Source: G965222505 sp965222505
GTDB lineage: Bacteria; Bacteroidota; Rhodothermia; Rhodothermales; DATKEJ01
Assembly: GCA_965222505.1 (NCBI GenBank)
Contig: OZ244956.1
Location: 1,178,001-1,242,000, forward strand
Direction: 5' to 3'
Length of the DNA stretch: 64,000 nt
Below, one piece after another: positions 7,271-16,933 of the stretch. The position numbers were made by a program, and so were the translations under genes. The number at the start of each line of letters is the position of its first letter. Position 1 is the first letter of the stretch. The notes under the pieces are model-generated. The model was not told the origin of the DNA. It made no database searches and worked only from the letters and a program-made list of their open reading frames with translations.

Positions 7271-7752
7271 CTTGCGGCGGCCTGTTGAGCAACCAAGGCC
7301 GTGCCTGTACATGTACACCGGCACAGATTCAGCGGTACCTCTCCAAAATCAGCGGCCCCCTGATGGACCGCATCGACTTGCACATTGAAGTAATGCCAGT
7401 ACCGTTTGAGGCGTTAAACCAACCAGGTTCCGGCGTGACTTCAGCGACCTTACGAAAGCAGGTGGTTTTGGCCCGTCAGCGCCAGACGGAACGGTTTCAG
7501 GCACACCCCCATGTCCATTGCAATGCACGCATGACCACCCGGCAGGTACGAGAACATGCGGCACTGGATACTGCCGGTCAACACCTCATGGAACTTGCAA
7601 TGGCCCGCCTCGGCCTCAGTGCCCGTGCCCATGACCGCATCCTGAAGGTAGCCCGTACCATCGCCGATCTGGCCGATGCCCCCGACATCCAGCCCGAACA
7701 TGTCTCTGAGGCCATTCAATACCGTTCCCTGGACCGCAACCGGTGGCATTAA
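7261..7752 (+). pseudogene. comM: comM (YifB, Mg-chelatase-like ATPase), 3' fragment
   Basis: ComM is an AAA+ helicase that promotes branch migration when incoming DNA recombines into the chromosome during natural transformation. Only the last 163 codons remain: a CPCG...ACTCTP zinc-finger-like segment, QIQRYLSKISGPLMDRIDLH, and LSARAHDRILKVARTIADL near the end, all typical of the family. Walker motifs and the N-terminal Lon-like domain are absent. The frame is closed by a stop at 7237 on the left, just inside the element. So the gene is split by the element, and the 5' part should lie at its other end, outside the window. Confidence 0.9.
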
Positions 7753-7796
7753 ACGACCCCGACGCTGGCTTTGCCACAACAGACAGGCAAACCGGC

Positions 7797-9719
7797 TTAT
7801 TTCACCACCGCCACACGCCCACTCTCCGTAAAGGTCTCCCCTTCTATGTGGTAGAAATAGGTGCCGCTTGGTAAATCTGATACATCAAGTGTAACCTGTT
7901 GGGGCACCCCACCGGCTATGCTGCCCTCAAAGAGCACGTCGGTGACGCGTCCAAGTACATCCAAGAGTCGAACACGAACATGTTGGGTGGTTGCAGGCGT
8001 AACCGTTAACAGACTTTGTGAAATAATGGGATGGGGATACGGTGGCACAACAGCATGTGTGCCGGGTACGGCTACCTCTACCGCTCGCACATCGCTGTAG
8101 GTAAAACTCCCATCGAAATCAATCTGCTTAAGCCTGAATTGGTGCCGGCCTGGCTGGACACGTTCAACGTGATAGGTGTACGTCTGAGGAATACGTGTGG
8201 TACCGGCCCCATCTACCCAACCGATAGGGCTCCAGTCCTGTCCAGGAGTAGTGGAGGACTGACGGTGCTGTATTTCAAAGCCTTCATTGTTGGTTTCACT
8301 CGCGGTCTCCCATGAAAGGCGAACTCTGCTACCCACTGCGCTAGCCTGGAACGCGACAAGTTCAACCGGCAGAATGGTGCCGGTGAGGCCGTTGAAGACG
8401 TAGGCTCGGCCTGCTTGAGCAGGTGAGCCTGATGAATTTTCATTCGGCGCGCCCACAAGCAGTTCTTCATAACCGTCTCCGTTGATGTCACCGGCAGAGG
8501 CCACATCGAGACCAAATAATCCTAGGACTCGGGGGCGTGTAGACTCCAGGGTGTAGAGTACACCACCGTCTTTACCACTATAGACGTAGGCGCGGCCTGC
8601 ATTGGTTTGCCGGTCGGTATCTTCGGTAGGAGCAGCAATCAGAACATCTGCATACCCATCCTTGTTAGCGTCGCCCGCACTCGCAACTATCCTCCCAAAT
8701 CCAGATCCGATTCCACCTGTAAATCGATACAACAAGCTCGCATCGGCTCCACTGATGACTTCTGCAAATTTCCCACTTTGAGAGCCTACAATAATATCTG
8801 CGTATCCATCGGCATCTACATCTCCAGCAGCCGATGTTGAATAGCCAAATCCTGCAGCAGTAGTTTCTATGCTTGCTCTGAGGGTATAGTATACATTGCC
8901 ACTTTGACCACTAAACACGTAAGCACTACCGGCTATTCTGGGGGCATCCCCTAACCGTTCTCTCCAGGTTCCAATAAGGAGGTCACCAATACCGTCTCCA
9001 GTGATGTCCGGCAAACTTGAAAGCGACCATCCAAATGCACCGTTAGGTTGCGCATTTGGTGATGTGAGGGAATGGATCAGTGCACCATCTTTACCATCGA
9101 AGACGTAGACCCGGCCTGCATATGCCAATTCCTCACTCGGACTTTCGTCATGTGCACTTACCATCAAGTCAGCGAAGCCATTACCGTTTACATCGTCAAT
9201 GCCTGCAACCGCGCTTCCGAAGCCGCCAAAGTATTGTGGATCCGGCGATTCGAGTTCATACAATAAATTGCCGTTCGAGCCGCTAAAAACGTAGGCTTTT
9301 CCAGCATATTCAATTCCGGTATCGGCGTGTTCCCATGAAGCGCCTACTATAAGGTCGGGTACGCCGTCTCCGCTTATGTCGCCTACGCCGGACAAGGCGG
9401 TACCGAAGTGGCTGCCATACATTTCATTAGGAGAGTCAAGGGTGTAGAGCAAATGGGTCGTTTTGCCGCTGAACACATGCGCACGACCTGAAACGGTTGC
9501 ACCCGAACTCGATTGCTCGCCCCATGCCCCGACAATGATATCGCCAAAGCCATCACCGTTGATATCCCCAATACCTGCTACACTAGAGCCAAAGTGACCG
9601 TCGAGATATTCACCGGGAGATTTAAGCACGAAGGGTTGTGCCCAAAGAGCATAAGGAAGGAGGACAACAAAGAAAGCCATCCACCTGAATCGCACAGTCG
9701 AATTCGTTGGGCTACGCAT
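7797..9719 (-). CDS. secreted FG-GAP repeat protein with T9SS-like tail
   Basis: 640 residues from the ATG at 9719, chosen because it starts a clear signal peptide (basic start, then a hydrophobic stretch ending in ALWAQ). The body has about seven FG-GAP/integrin-alpha-like repeats of the kind GDINGDG(F/Y)xDxIVG and AGRAYVFSGKxG, which fold into a calcium-binding beta-propeller. A fibronectin-like segment (ILPVELVAFQAS ... RLSWETASE) and a C-terminal sorting-like domain follow; its YPHP replaces the usual YPNP. Its 3' end faces the comM fragment. Extracellular or surface-bound; substrate unknown. 60-base sample at 8221: 33 G+C. Confidence 0.8.
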   Translation of the reverse strand: MRSPTNSTVRFRWMAFFVVLLPYALWAQPFVLKSPGEYLDGHFGSSVAGIGDINGDGFGDIIVGAWGEQSSSGATVSGRAHVFSGKTTHLLYTLDSPNEMYGSHFGTALSGVGDISGDGVPDLIVGASWEHADTGIEYAGKAYVFSGSNGNLLYELESPDPQYFGGFGSAVAGIDDVNGNGFADLMVSAHDESPSEELAYAGRVYVFDGKDGALIHSLTSPNAQPNGAFGWSLSSLPDITGDGIGDLLIGTWRERLGDAPRIAGSAYVFSGQSGNVYYTLRASIETTAAGFGYSTSAAGDVDADGYADIIVGSQSGKFAEVISGADASLLYRFTGGIGSGFGRIVASAGDANKDGYADVLIAAPTEDTDRQTNAGRAYVYSGKDGGVLYTLESTRPRVLGLFGLDVASAGDINGDGYEELLVGAPNENSSGSPAQAGRAYVFNGLTGTILPVELVAFQASAVGSRVRLSWETASETNNEGFEIQHRQSSTTPGQDWSPIGWVDGAGTTRIPQTYTYHVERVQPGRHQFRLKQIDFDGSFTYSDVRAVEVAVPGTHAVVPPYPHPIISQSLLTVTPATTQHVRVRLLDVLGRVTDVLFEGSIAGGVPQQVTLDVSDLPSGTYFYHIEGETFTESGRVAVVK

Positions 9720-9847
9720 ATGACTGATTTCTTTAGATGTAAGCGCGCCTATACCACCGGTGTATAGACGCGCCCGCATTGGTCAATTCCGGTATGGTAC
9801 TTACCTTTGCTACAGGTTACATTATGTTTAGCACCGCTGCACCGGCC

Positions 9848-12800
9848 TCATTTCAATAGTACCACCCTGCCAACAGCATAGAAGGTCTCCCCTGTTACAC
9901 GATACAGGTAAGTCCCGCTTGGTTGACCCGTGCCGTCTATGGTAAACCAGTGCGCGTCATCAGCACTCAGAAGGCCACTGTGAAGTACCCGGACGAGGCG
10001 ACCGGTAATGTCAAAGAGTTCAATATGAACCTCTTGATCTTCAGCAAGGCGCAGGGTAAACCGGGTTTGAGGATTAAACGGGTTCGGATACGCATCACTC
10101 AAATCAAATCCCTTGGTAAGGTTTTCGGCCTCGCTTTCGACATTGCCAAGCTCAGGCCAGTCGGAGATATCGATTTGTGAGAGCGTTGAGCAGGAGTTGG
10201 TCAGTGCACGATACTCTCCATCGGACACTTCACATTTAAGCCATCTGAAGTCAGGGTTAAGTGTGGGATTTACCACATCAAATCGCAGCTTGAGCGCTTC
10301 AGCAAAGGAGGCACGCTCTACGACACTACCTCTACCTCGTTCGAGCAGGGCAATATTAACCGAGATGATACCGAGCAGAGGATGTGTGACCGTCGAACTG
10401 TATTTGGCATTATTTCTGCTATGGAACCGCGAGTATGAATAGTCTCCTTGCTCACGTTCCGTTGGTTGGATCGGGAACATGACGGCAGCAGGGTTATAGC
10501 CGATCCACAGCGTAGTAGTCCCGAGCGCGATAGCTTCCTCGGCCCTTAAGGCCAGGGTAAGTTCAACCTTGTCTGCTCCAATGCTACGAGAACCAAGTCG
10601 ACCTCTAATGCTGGAGGAAGTCGATTTTCCTGCTATTTGCGTTGCTGGTGTCGTCTTGTTGGGATTTGGGGTATATACATCAGTAGCAGGCACTTGAGAT
10701 GCTTGTCCGTTTGCCGGGAGCCAGACGTTGAGGAAATCAAATGACGTGACGCTCCCTGACAGGTTAAAATCTCCGAGGTGATAGCCGGGAGGTCCGCCAT
10801 TTTGGGGTAACCAGAAATTGAGATAATCGAACGCAGTGACACTACTATTCCCAGAGGCATCCCCGCCCCACATGCCATGATATCCATCCCCAAATACTTT
10901 CATGGGGTTGTTTCCATATGGGTCATTCTGATCCGATGTCAGATCAAGCGTCAAGGTATAGGGTGAGCCCGAACCACTTATCGCACTTGCGCTCATGATG
11001 TCCAAGTGCGTACGATGACGGATGATTACATAGTAGGAGATAAGGGGATGAGAACCGAAATTGATAGGGGTACCGTCTGTGTCAACGATGCTACCATCGG
11101 TTTTGAGCAAAGCCGCTTTCTGGGCAATTACGGTAAGTGGAGGATTCTGAGGATCGCCGGTTGCCAGTTCTACCAGCACCCAATCAACCATATCAGCCGG
11201 AATAGAACCCAGGCTGCCACCTCCATTGTAATTCCAGGGTGCAGAGCCATAGGGATGGGATAGTGGAATATGTGGGTTCACCCCATTTGCCATTATGCCA
11301 CTTGCGCTGTAGGGACCTGCCATCAGTACCTTAAGTGACGTTTCTACGGGGCCGCTGGCAGGTTCAACATAGGTCACCTCTAGTTCTGGATCATTTGAGG
11401 ACTCCACTGAATACCATCTTGCATCATCGCCGTTGGTATCGCCTCCGGCAACAACGACACCGTTGTTCGGTAAGGCGGAGGTCACCCATCCTTCAACCAT
11501 AGCAATACCGTCGGTGTTGAAAGAGAGTTCATACTCACCGGTACTTGTTGGAATGAAAGTACCAACAGGGTCATCTACATCACTTGCACCCGTAGCACCG
11601 GGGGCACCCCATGAACCGGTTCCATGAGAGTACCACGTTGCGTCATCAGCGATCCAGGATCGAATAAGTTCATGTATTTCATATCCTTCTCCTGAAGTCG
11701 CATTGGTGACATTGACCCGCATCTTTACAGAGGTGATCGTGTTGGTTGAGAGTCCATTGGTGTTCCATTTCATGAGACTAGATTTCCGCCCCGCCAGTAG
11801 TGCCCCGTTGGGACCCCAGGCCATCAATGTACTTGTGCCGTCTTGGGGTGTACTCGGTTCATTTTCGTCCATGAATGTGTCGCTCTGGCCGGTAAAGACA
11901 TGACCTTTATAGCTGAGGCCATTGTGGATCAACTCTCCACCAGGACGGACATGGAGCCGACCGCCACCTGTAATCGACAGAGTCCCCGTTACAGTCACTG
12001 TCGCACCGGGTTCAACCAAAACCTCAGAATTTGCTACAACAAATAGGTTTTGGATATTGATGTTTGAGCCAATATTCAGCGTAGCTTCATTCGTGACGAA
12101 GGTGTTGCCAGTAAGTGTAATGCCGGCACTTTCTGCGCCAATCCAAGAATCTTCTCGAATAGTAGGGCTTTGCCGGAAATCTGACTTGAAATCAAACCGC
12201 ATTTGACCACTTGATCCACTTGTGTATCTAATGTAGTCGATAGCTTCCCAACTGGGCTGATATGGAGTGTCGTAGTCGGTAAACCCATTGATATTTGGTC
12301 GTGTCCAAGGTGTTATTTGAGTACTGGTTGAAGGGCTGAAGAGATCTCCTTCATAGAAGCTACGTCTAAGTGTTAGTGTTAATGTGTTATCGGCAGGTAA
12401 TTCATCATATTGAATGTTTGCTCCGGACCCTTTAGACAAACCAACAAGTAATCCTGTACTTTGTAATCCATCATCTGCATTTGTACACGGAAGGAAAGAA
12501 AACTCATTGTTGAAGTAATTCCCGTTCTGAAGATTCGAAATATACACAGTCTTCCCAGAAGAGCCATTGCTTAGTGGGACTGTATAGCAATCGCCGGATG
12601 AATACAATTCGTCTAAAGTGAGATTAGATTGATTGGTTTGAAGGGATGTACAGCTTACCCAATTTAACAAGTCTCTTTCATATGCAGATAATGTCTCAAT
12701 TCCTGCCATATCATTTGCTCCTGCTGCACCTGGCATTAATGCGTATGCAACTCGATTTGAGGGTGTAGTTCTTTGCTCACTCCCGTCTACAAATGTTCCA

Positions 12801-13768
12801 AATGGGGGGCCAAATGGTACGTCATTACCTCGAATAGGTTGTAGATGAACACCACCAAGAGCAGGGTCCGGTAACAGATCATGAACGAATTCATGAGCCA
12901 TCAACCTACCAAGAACAAGAAGTGGTATTGCTCCTCCAGATCTCCCATATCTATTGTAAGAACCAGATAGGTCCCAATTTAATCGTTTATTGTCATAAAG
13001 AGGTTGAGGGTGTGTGGGCGTTCCTAGGATAGAAAACCCTGACCAAGTTGGTAATCGTCCTCCACTTTGAGTTGTAGCGTTAAATCTTCTAGGTATGATA
13101 AAAATATGATCAATAAAACCATCGTCGTCTATCGTGTTTGGAATTCCATCACTCCCATCGTTGTCGTATTGATCGAATTCGAATCCACCAGGGATATTAT
13201 CAATATAATCTAACACTTCCTCTGTCAATATCCTCATTCCTTCAGTAGAAGAGAAGTTCGCATTGATGATACCATAATGCGATTCAGGATAGAGTGTTTC
13301 AATTACATGATCAAAAGGCTCGCCATATAAAATAAAGTTCTGATTTGATTGTTGATAAAAGTAGTTTGTTAAGGTGTGTTCAGGGAATGGAGGACTGGGA
13401 GCCAATCCTCCAGAAGCCGCTGGGACCAAATAGTCATGAGCAGAGTCAGGTAAAGGATCGTCTGGTTCCCATTCAAGCCAATTTTGACTACATGTTCCGA
13501 CAAAATCATCATCATCGAATTTCACAAACACAATCAAGGCTCGAAATTGACCTGTTGTTGGTATATTTACTCCAGCGTTAGCATTTTTAATGATCTTCAG
13601 GTCAGTATCTGAATAAGGAGAAATCCCATTACCACAGTACTCTTCCTGTCCGAGTAACGTGCTTGGAGAAATAAGAAATATCAATGTGGCTAGTACACAA
13701 ACACATAGAGAAAAATAAGACTGGGGTTTATATCCAGAATTTGGCAGAGTATGAACTGAGGAATTCAT
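9848..13768 (-). CDS. secreted M6-like metalloprotease with DNRLRE, dockerin-like and T9SS-like domains
   Basis: 1306 residues. Order: signal peptide (to about residue 40); protease domain to about 530 with HEFVHDLLPD at residues 292-301, an HExxH zinc site like that of M6 peptidases; a DNRLRE-type domain (about 620-800); the shared DWVLVEL module with two dockerin-like repeats (about 805-1030); a cohesin-like beta-rich segment (about 1055-1210); and a T9SS-like tail with AYPNPFNPQT. The start has a strong ribosome site, GGGAGG, eight bases before ATG, unusual in this window. The gene at 14850 ends 65 bases upstream, so they may be co-transcribed. Composition breaks inside the gene: 18 G+C of 60 at 13081 against 37 of 60 at 11581. 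The N-terminal half looks acquired. Confidence 0.8.
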   Translation of the reverse strand: MNSSVHTLPNSGYKPQSYFSLCVCVLATLIFLISPSTLLGQEEYCGNGISPYSDTDLKIIKNANAGVNIPTTGQFRALIVFVKFDDDDFVGTCSQNWLEWEPDDPLPDSAHDYLVPAASGGLAPSPPFPEHTLTNYFYQQSNQNFILYGEPFDHVIETLYPESHYGIINANFSSTEGMRILTEEVLDYIDNIPGGFEFDQYDNDGSDGIPNTIDDDGFIDHIFIIPRRFNATTQSGGRLPTWSGFSILGTPTHPQPLYDNKRLNWDLSGSYNRYGRSGGAIPLLVLGRLMAHEFVHDLLPDPALGGVHLQPIRGNDVPFGPPFGTFVDGSEQRTTPSNRVAYALMPGAAGANDMAGIETLSAYERDLLNWVSCTSLQTNQSNLTLDELYSSGDCYTVPLSNGSSGKTVYISNLQNGNYFNNEFSFLPCTNADDGLQSTGLLVGLSKGSGANIQYDELPADNTLTLTLRRSFYEGDLFSPSTSTQITPWTRPNINGFTDYDTPYQPSWEAIDYIRYTSGSSGQMRFDFKSDFRQSPTIREDSWIGAESAGITLTGNTFVTNEATLNIGSNINIQNLFVVANSEVLVEPGATVTVTGTLSITGGGRLHVRPGGELIHNGLSYKGHVFTGQSDTFMDENEPSTPQDGTSTLMAWGPNGALLAGRKSSLMKWNTNGLSTNTITSVKMRVNVTNATSGEGYEIHELIRSWIADDATWYSHGTGSWGAPGATGASDVDDPVGTFIPTSTGEYELSFNTDGIAMVEGWVTSALPNNGVVVAGGDTNGDDARWYSVESSNDPELEVTYVEPASGPVETSLKVLMAGPYSASGIMANGVNPHIPLSHPYGSAPWNYNGGGSLGSIPADMVDWVLVELATGDPQNPPLTVIAQKAALLKTDGSIVDTDGTPINFGSHPLISYYVIIRHRTHLDIMSASAISGSGSPYTLTLDLTSDQNDPYGNNPMKVFGDGYHGMWGGDASGNSSVTAFDYLNFWLPQNGGPPGYHLGDFNLSGSVTSFDFLNVWLPANGQASQVPATDVYTPNPNKTTPATQIAGKSTSSSIRGRLGSRSIGADKVELTLALRAEEAIALGTTTLWIGYNPAAVMFPIQPTEREQGDYSYSRFHSRNNAKYSSTVTHPLLGIISVNIALLERGRGSVVERASFAEALKLRFDVVNPTLNPDFRWLKCEVSDGEYRALTNSCSTLSQIDISDWPELGNVESEAENLTKGFDLSDAYPNPFNPQTRFTLRLAEDQEVHIELFDITGRLVRVLHSGLLSADDAHWFTIDGTGQPSGTYLYRVTGETFYAVGRVVLLK

Positions 13769-13833
13769 GACGATCCTCCCTTTGTACCTACTACAAGATG
13801 AAGGACATTTTCAATTCCAGTAAGTAGGTCGAT

Positions 13834-14850
13834 TTACTTTAGGATTGTTATTTTCTTAGTATTTACTGTATATCCATCTTCTACAAGTTGGACAAAGTAA
13901 ACACCTGATGTAGTTGATTTTGGTATAGGCAATACTCCAGTGTGAATACCAGGGGGGTATTTGACATTTCTAATAGGTTCTAAAAGAGTCCTACCATGTA
14001 TGTCAAGTAGTGAAATAGATATAAGCTTTGGTGTTTTGAGTCTGAATGTAAATTGTGCTCCTGAGAAAGTGGGATTAGGATAAACCTGAATAAAATCAAT
14101 ATCATCTGTGACTGGGTGCTCTTCAAGCGATGTTATTCTGAAGTCAAAACGAGATTCTAAGGCTGTCCCATGCTCAATGCCTCCAGTGTTAGAGTATACT
14201 AATCTAGAAACTCTACTAGGGTCTCCCGTTCTTTCGATTAAGCCTATTCCATGCCCGTAAATATCTTCTTGTGCACCAAAAAATAGCAAACTTTTCAAGG
14301 CTGGTAGTACTATATTAACTACTTCTCCTGTTGGATTTGCAACCATGTAGACACCGGAATATTCCCCTCTGACGGTGATGCCATTATTATCATCATAGCA
14401 AGTATTAAAATTGTTAGATAATCTGGCGACTTCTATTCTGCCTTGTACAACTGACCATGAATATAGAATGCCCTGTGATATGGACTGAAAATCGAAGCTA
14501 ACATGAGCCTCTGTTAATACTTCACCTTCTCGATAAATCTGCACATTGGGATTGAGATACTGTATAACTTTGAGTTTATAAAATTGTATTCCTTCAATCA
14601 ATGTGTCTCCGACAACTGTAACTCGCGTAGGGGGTTCTAAGAATGCTCCATCAGAATTCAAGTAATCCCAACTATTGCCAATTTCTAAGGGAAAGTAGCC
14701 CGATGGATCAAGCGTGTCAGCTACAACAAGTGAATCAGGAAAAGGGCACTCGATTTGAGCAAGAAGTACGTTTGATCCGGAAAAGAAAAAGAGGGCGAAT
14801 AACCAGGCCATTATGGTGGTGAGCGATAGTCTTAGTCGATTCCAATCCAT
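13834..14850 (-). CDS. secreted protein with T9SS-like tail, function unknown
   Basis: 338 residues. A signal peptide (hydrophobic core ending in LLAQ near residue 32) is followed by a domain beginning YFPLEIGNSWDYLNSDG, a pattern seen at the start of many uncharacterised secreted Bacteroidota proteins, and a C-terminal sorting domain with VYPNPTFSG and SGVYFVQLVEDG. No catalytic motif is visible. A+T-rich like the 5' half of the next gene (21 G+C of 60 at 14281), so both may have arrived together. Likely the first gene of a two-gene transcript with the metalloprotease at 13768. Confidence 0.7.
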   Translation of the reverse strand: MDWNRLRLSLTTIMAWLFALFFFSGSNVLLAQIECPFPDSLVVADTLDPSGYFPLEIGNSWDYLNSDGAFLEPPTRVTVVGDTLIEGIQFYKLKVIQYLNPNVQIYREGEVLTEAHVSFDFQSISQGILYSWSVVQGRIEVARLSNNFNTCYDDNNGITVRGEYSGVYMVANPTGEVVNIVLPALKSLLFFGAQEDIYGHGIGLIERTGDPSRVSRLVYSNTGGIEHGTALESRFDFRITSLEEHPVTDDIDFIQVYPNPTFSGAQFTFRLKTPKLISISLLDIHGRTLLEPIRNVKYPPGIHTGVLPIPKSTTSGVYFVQLVEDGYTVNTKKITILK

Positions 14851-15229
14851 GTTTTTGGCGGTAAATGAGGCAAACAGAACGAGTGGTTATACAATCTTTC
14901 TGACAATTGACTCAACGCTATCATTCCACTGCTGGATGTAATTCGCGACTACTAATAAAGAATCGTTGGGCAACAGTACACTAGCTTAATCTTTGCAGAT
15001 GACAGAAATTCCCTGTCGATACCGTAGGAAAATCTCTATGGAAGATGTAGGGGATTTACCTACTCGATTGCTTCGCGCATTCTCTACGTAGCACTGGACA
15101 TCTTCACCATTGCTATCGCATAAAGCACCCACTTAAAAACCGGTGTAGTATGCCCACTTTCTAAAACAAAATAAGTCCCCATACGTTTATACATATACCC
15201 TCCATGTAACCTCAATACGGACACCAGAC
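14851..15229. other. 379-base gap without gene
   Basis: A+T-rich, between the leftward secreted-protein gene and the rightward recombinase remnant. I see no convincing ORF, tRNA or long inverted repeat, only a short GTAGG/CCTAC hairpin at 15047-15063. It should contain two divergent promoters, but none stands out. As it is adjacent to the start of a serine recombinase it may hold an old attachment site. Confidence 0.5.
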
Positions 15230-16060
15230 ATGAAGGAACAGCCTCGTAAACACGTCGGCATCTGGATACGGGTCTCACACGAAGACGCGGTCAAAGGTGA
15301 GAGCCCGGAACACCATGAATACCGAGCACGAGCCTATGCCGAGATGAAAGGCTGGATCGTGCACAAAGTATACCGGCTTGATGCCGTCTCGGGTAAATCC
15401 GTCAAGAATCGTCCTGAGACACAAGCCATGCTTGAGGATGTGCGCGAAGGGCGAATAACGGGGCTCATCTTCTCCAAACTTGCCAGGCTTGCCCGCAACA
15501 CAAAAGAACTCCTTGAATTTGCCGACTTCTTCAGTGAGCACAGGGCCGACCTCATATCCCTGCATGAGTCCATAGACACCTCTTCCCCAGCTGGTCGCCT
15601 CTTCTATACCATGATCGCTGCTATGGCCCAATGGAAACGCGAGGAAATTGCAGCCCGCGTCGCAGCCTCAGTCCCCGTGCGTGCCAAGCTCGGCAAACCC
15701 ATCAGTGGTCAGGCCCCCTTTGGGTATCGGTGGGTTGATAAACAACTCGAACTTGATCCACAAGAAGCCCCCATCAGGAAACGGATGTTTGAACTCTACA
15801 TTGAGCATCGGCGGAAGCTCAAGGTAGCCCGACTCTTGAACGAGGCCGGCTATCGTACGAGAAATGGTAGCCGCTTTTCCGGCACAACGATTACGCGTCT
15901 CCTCACTGACCCTATTGCCAAAGGCAAGTACCGACGCAACTACACCAAGAGCCTAAGTTGTTTTGAGGCTGTTTTCAAATCAAACCTTGCTCGTTATGTA
16001 TTCGCTCCGTTATCTCCTTTCTTTTCTGGTGATCGGTATGGTGGCGTGGACCGGCTGTGA
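15230..16060 (+). pseudogene. serine recombinase (integrase type), C-terminally truncated
   Basis: N-terminal resolvase domain with the nucleophile Ser16 in WIRVSHED and the helix FSKLARLARNTKELLEFADF, then a recombinase domain (GQAPFGYRW ... RKRMFELY ... LLTDPIAKGKY). Homology stops near residue 242 (about 15955); the remaining 30-odd codons are unrelated sequence that runs into the signal peptide region of the next gene in another frame. Integrases of this type normally continue with a zinc ribbon and coiled coil, both needed for site recognition and synapsis, so the product is probably inactive. It marks the edge of an older insertion. Catalytic N-terminal residues are intact. Confidence 0.75.
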
Positions 16061-16778
16061 CCAGGCCGATCCTGCTGAAGAGGAAACGCCCCCGGATCCA
16101 CCTCAGGCTCTGATCTTCCAGGTCCAACCCGATTTTTTCCGAAACAACAGCAAAACCCTGACCGGTCCAAACTTTGTAGCCGCCGGGCTACGTGTAGCCG
16201 GTGTATCTACGATATTGGGCGTCCATTTGATTTTGCCCACAGCCCTCGTCGGAGCAGCAGCTCAGGCCACACCCGTCCGCGACGGCAATGCGTGGCTTTG
16301 GTCTGTAGATACACAAGCCAATGGCCAATCCTACCAGTATGACCTCACCGGAGAAGTTTTGGCAGGCAGCATCAACTGGACGATGCAAGTGACCGGGCGC
16401 GACCCCGTCTCCGGCCAGCAGCTTAACGGGTTTACGCTTTTTACCCTCACGTCGACGAACCAGGGTCGGTCCGGTACGTGGTCCCTGTTCTACCCGGCCA
16501 ACGGCAATGTCCTGGATGGTTCCTATGACATAGAGAGCGAATCGGTGTGGACCCTGGTGTTCCGTATTCCCGATACCGCCGAGCGGGCCGCAGGAGACAA
16601 CGTCACGTACGAACGCGACGGAAATGCCGAATTTTTCTTCTGGGACGAAGGCAGCATGAACCGCACGCATGACATTGAGTGGGACCGCGTAACCCGCGCC
16701 GGTTCCATCACGGCAACCAACTATCAAAACGGTGAAACCGGCTGCTGGAACAGCGACTTGGACGACACCCCATGCTGA
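15996..16778 (+). CDS. lipoprotein of unknown function
   Basis: 260 residues. Started at the ATG at 15996 to give a lipoprotein signal with lipobox ending in Cys21 (MVAWTGC), followed by an acidic proline-rich linker (EEETPPDPPQA). The mature part is beta-rich with repeated QYDLTGE / NGFTLFTLTS-type strands and no recognised catalytic motif. A longer TTG start at 15963 would spoil the signal peptide. Its start overlaps the meaningless tail of the truncated recombinase, so the promoter may be recent. Anchored in the envelope; role unknown. Confidence 0.65.
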   Translation: MYSLRYLLSFLVIGMVAWTGCDQADPAEEETPPDPPQALIFQVQPDFFRNNSKTLTGPNFVAAGLRVAGVSTILGVHLILPTALVGAAAQATPVRDGNAWLWSVDTQANGQSYQYDLTGEVLAGSINWTMQVTGRDPVSGQQLNGFTLFTLTSTNQGRSGTWSLFYPANGNVLDGSYDIESESVWTLVFRIPDTAERAAGDNVTYERDGNAEFFFWDEGSMNRTHDIEWDRVTRAGSITATNYQNGETGCWNSDLDDTPC

Positions 16779-16848
16779 CAAGGCTGGAACATTCTCCGGG
16801 TATTGAACCTATAGTTCCGGATATCTGAGCCTTCCCTGAAGGGATTTT

Positions 16849-16919
16849 AATGGTCAATGGTCAATTGTCAATTGTCAATTTGTCTTCTCATTGACCATTG
16901 ACCATTGACAATCGACCAT
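16849..16919. repeat. 7-base repeats forming a 17-bp inverted repeat
   Basis: TGGTCAA and TTGTCAA heptamers (left arm) mirror ATTGACC/ATTGACA heptamers (right arm). Bases 16849-16865 and 16890-16906 are perfect reverse complements. A very similar pair of arms occurs at 48246-48318. Confidence 0.8.
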
Positions 16920-16933
16920 TTTATACAACCATC

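Noticed and set aside
8135..8146. GAATTGGTGCC as a second copy of the proposed attachment core
   Set aside because: It is half of the core, lies in a coding region, and lacks the left arm.
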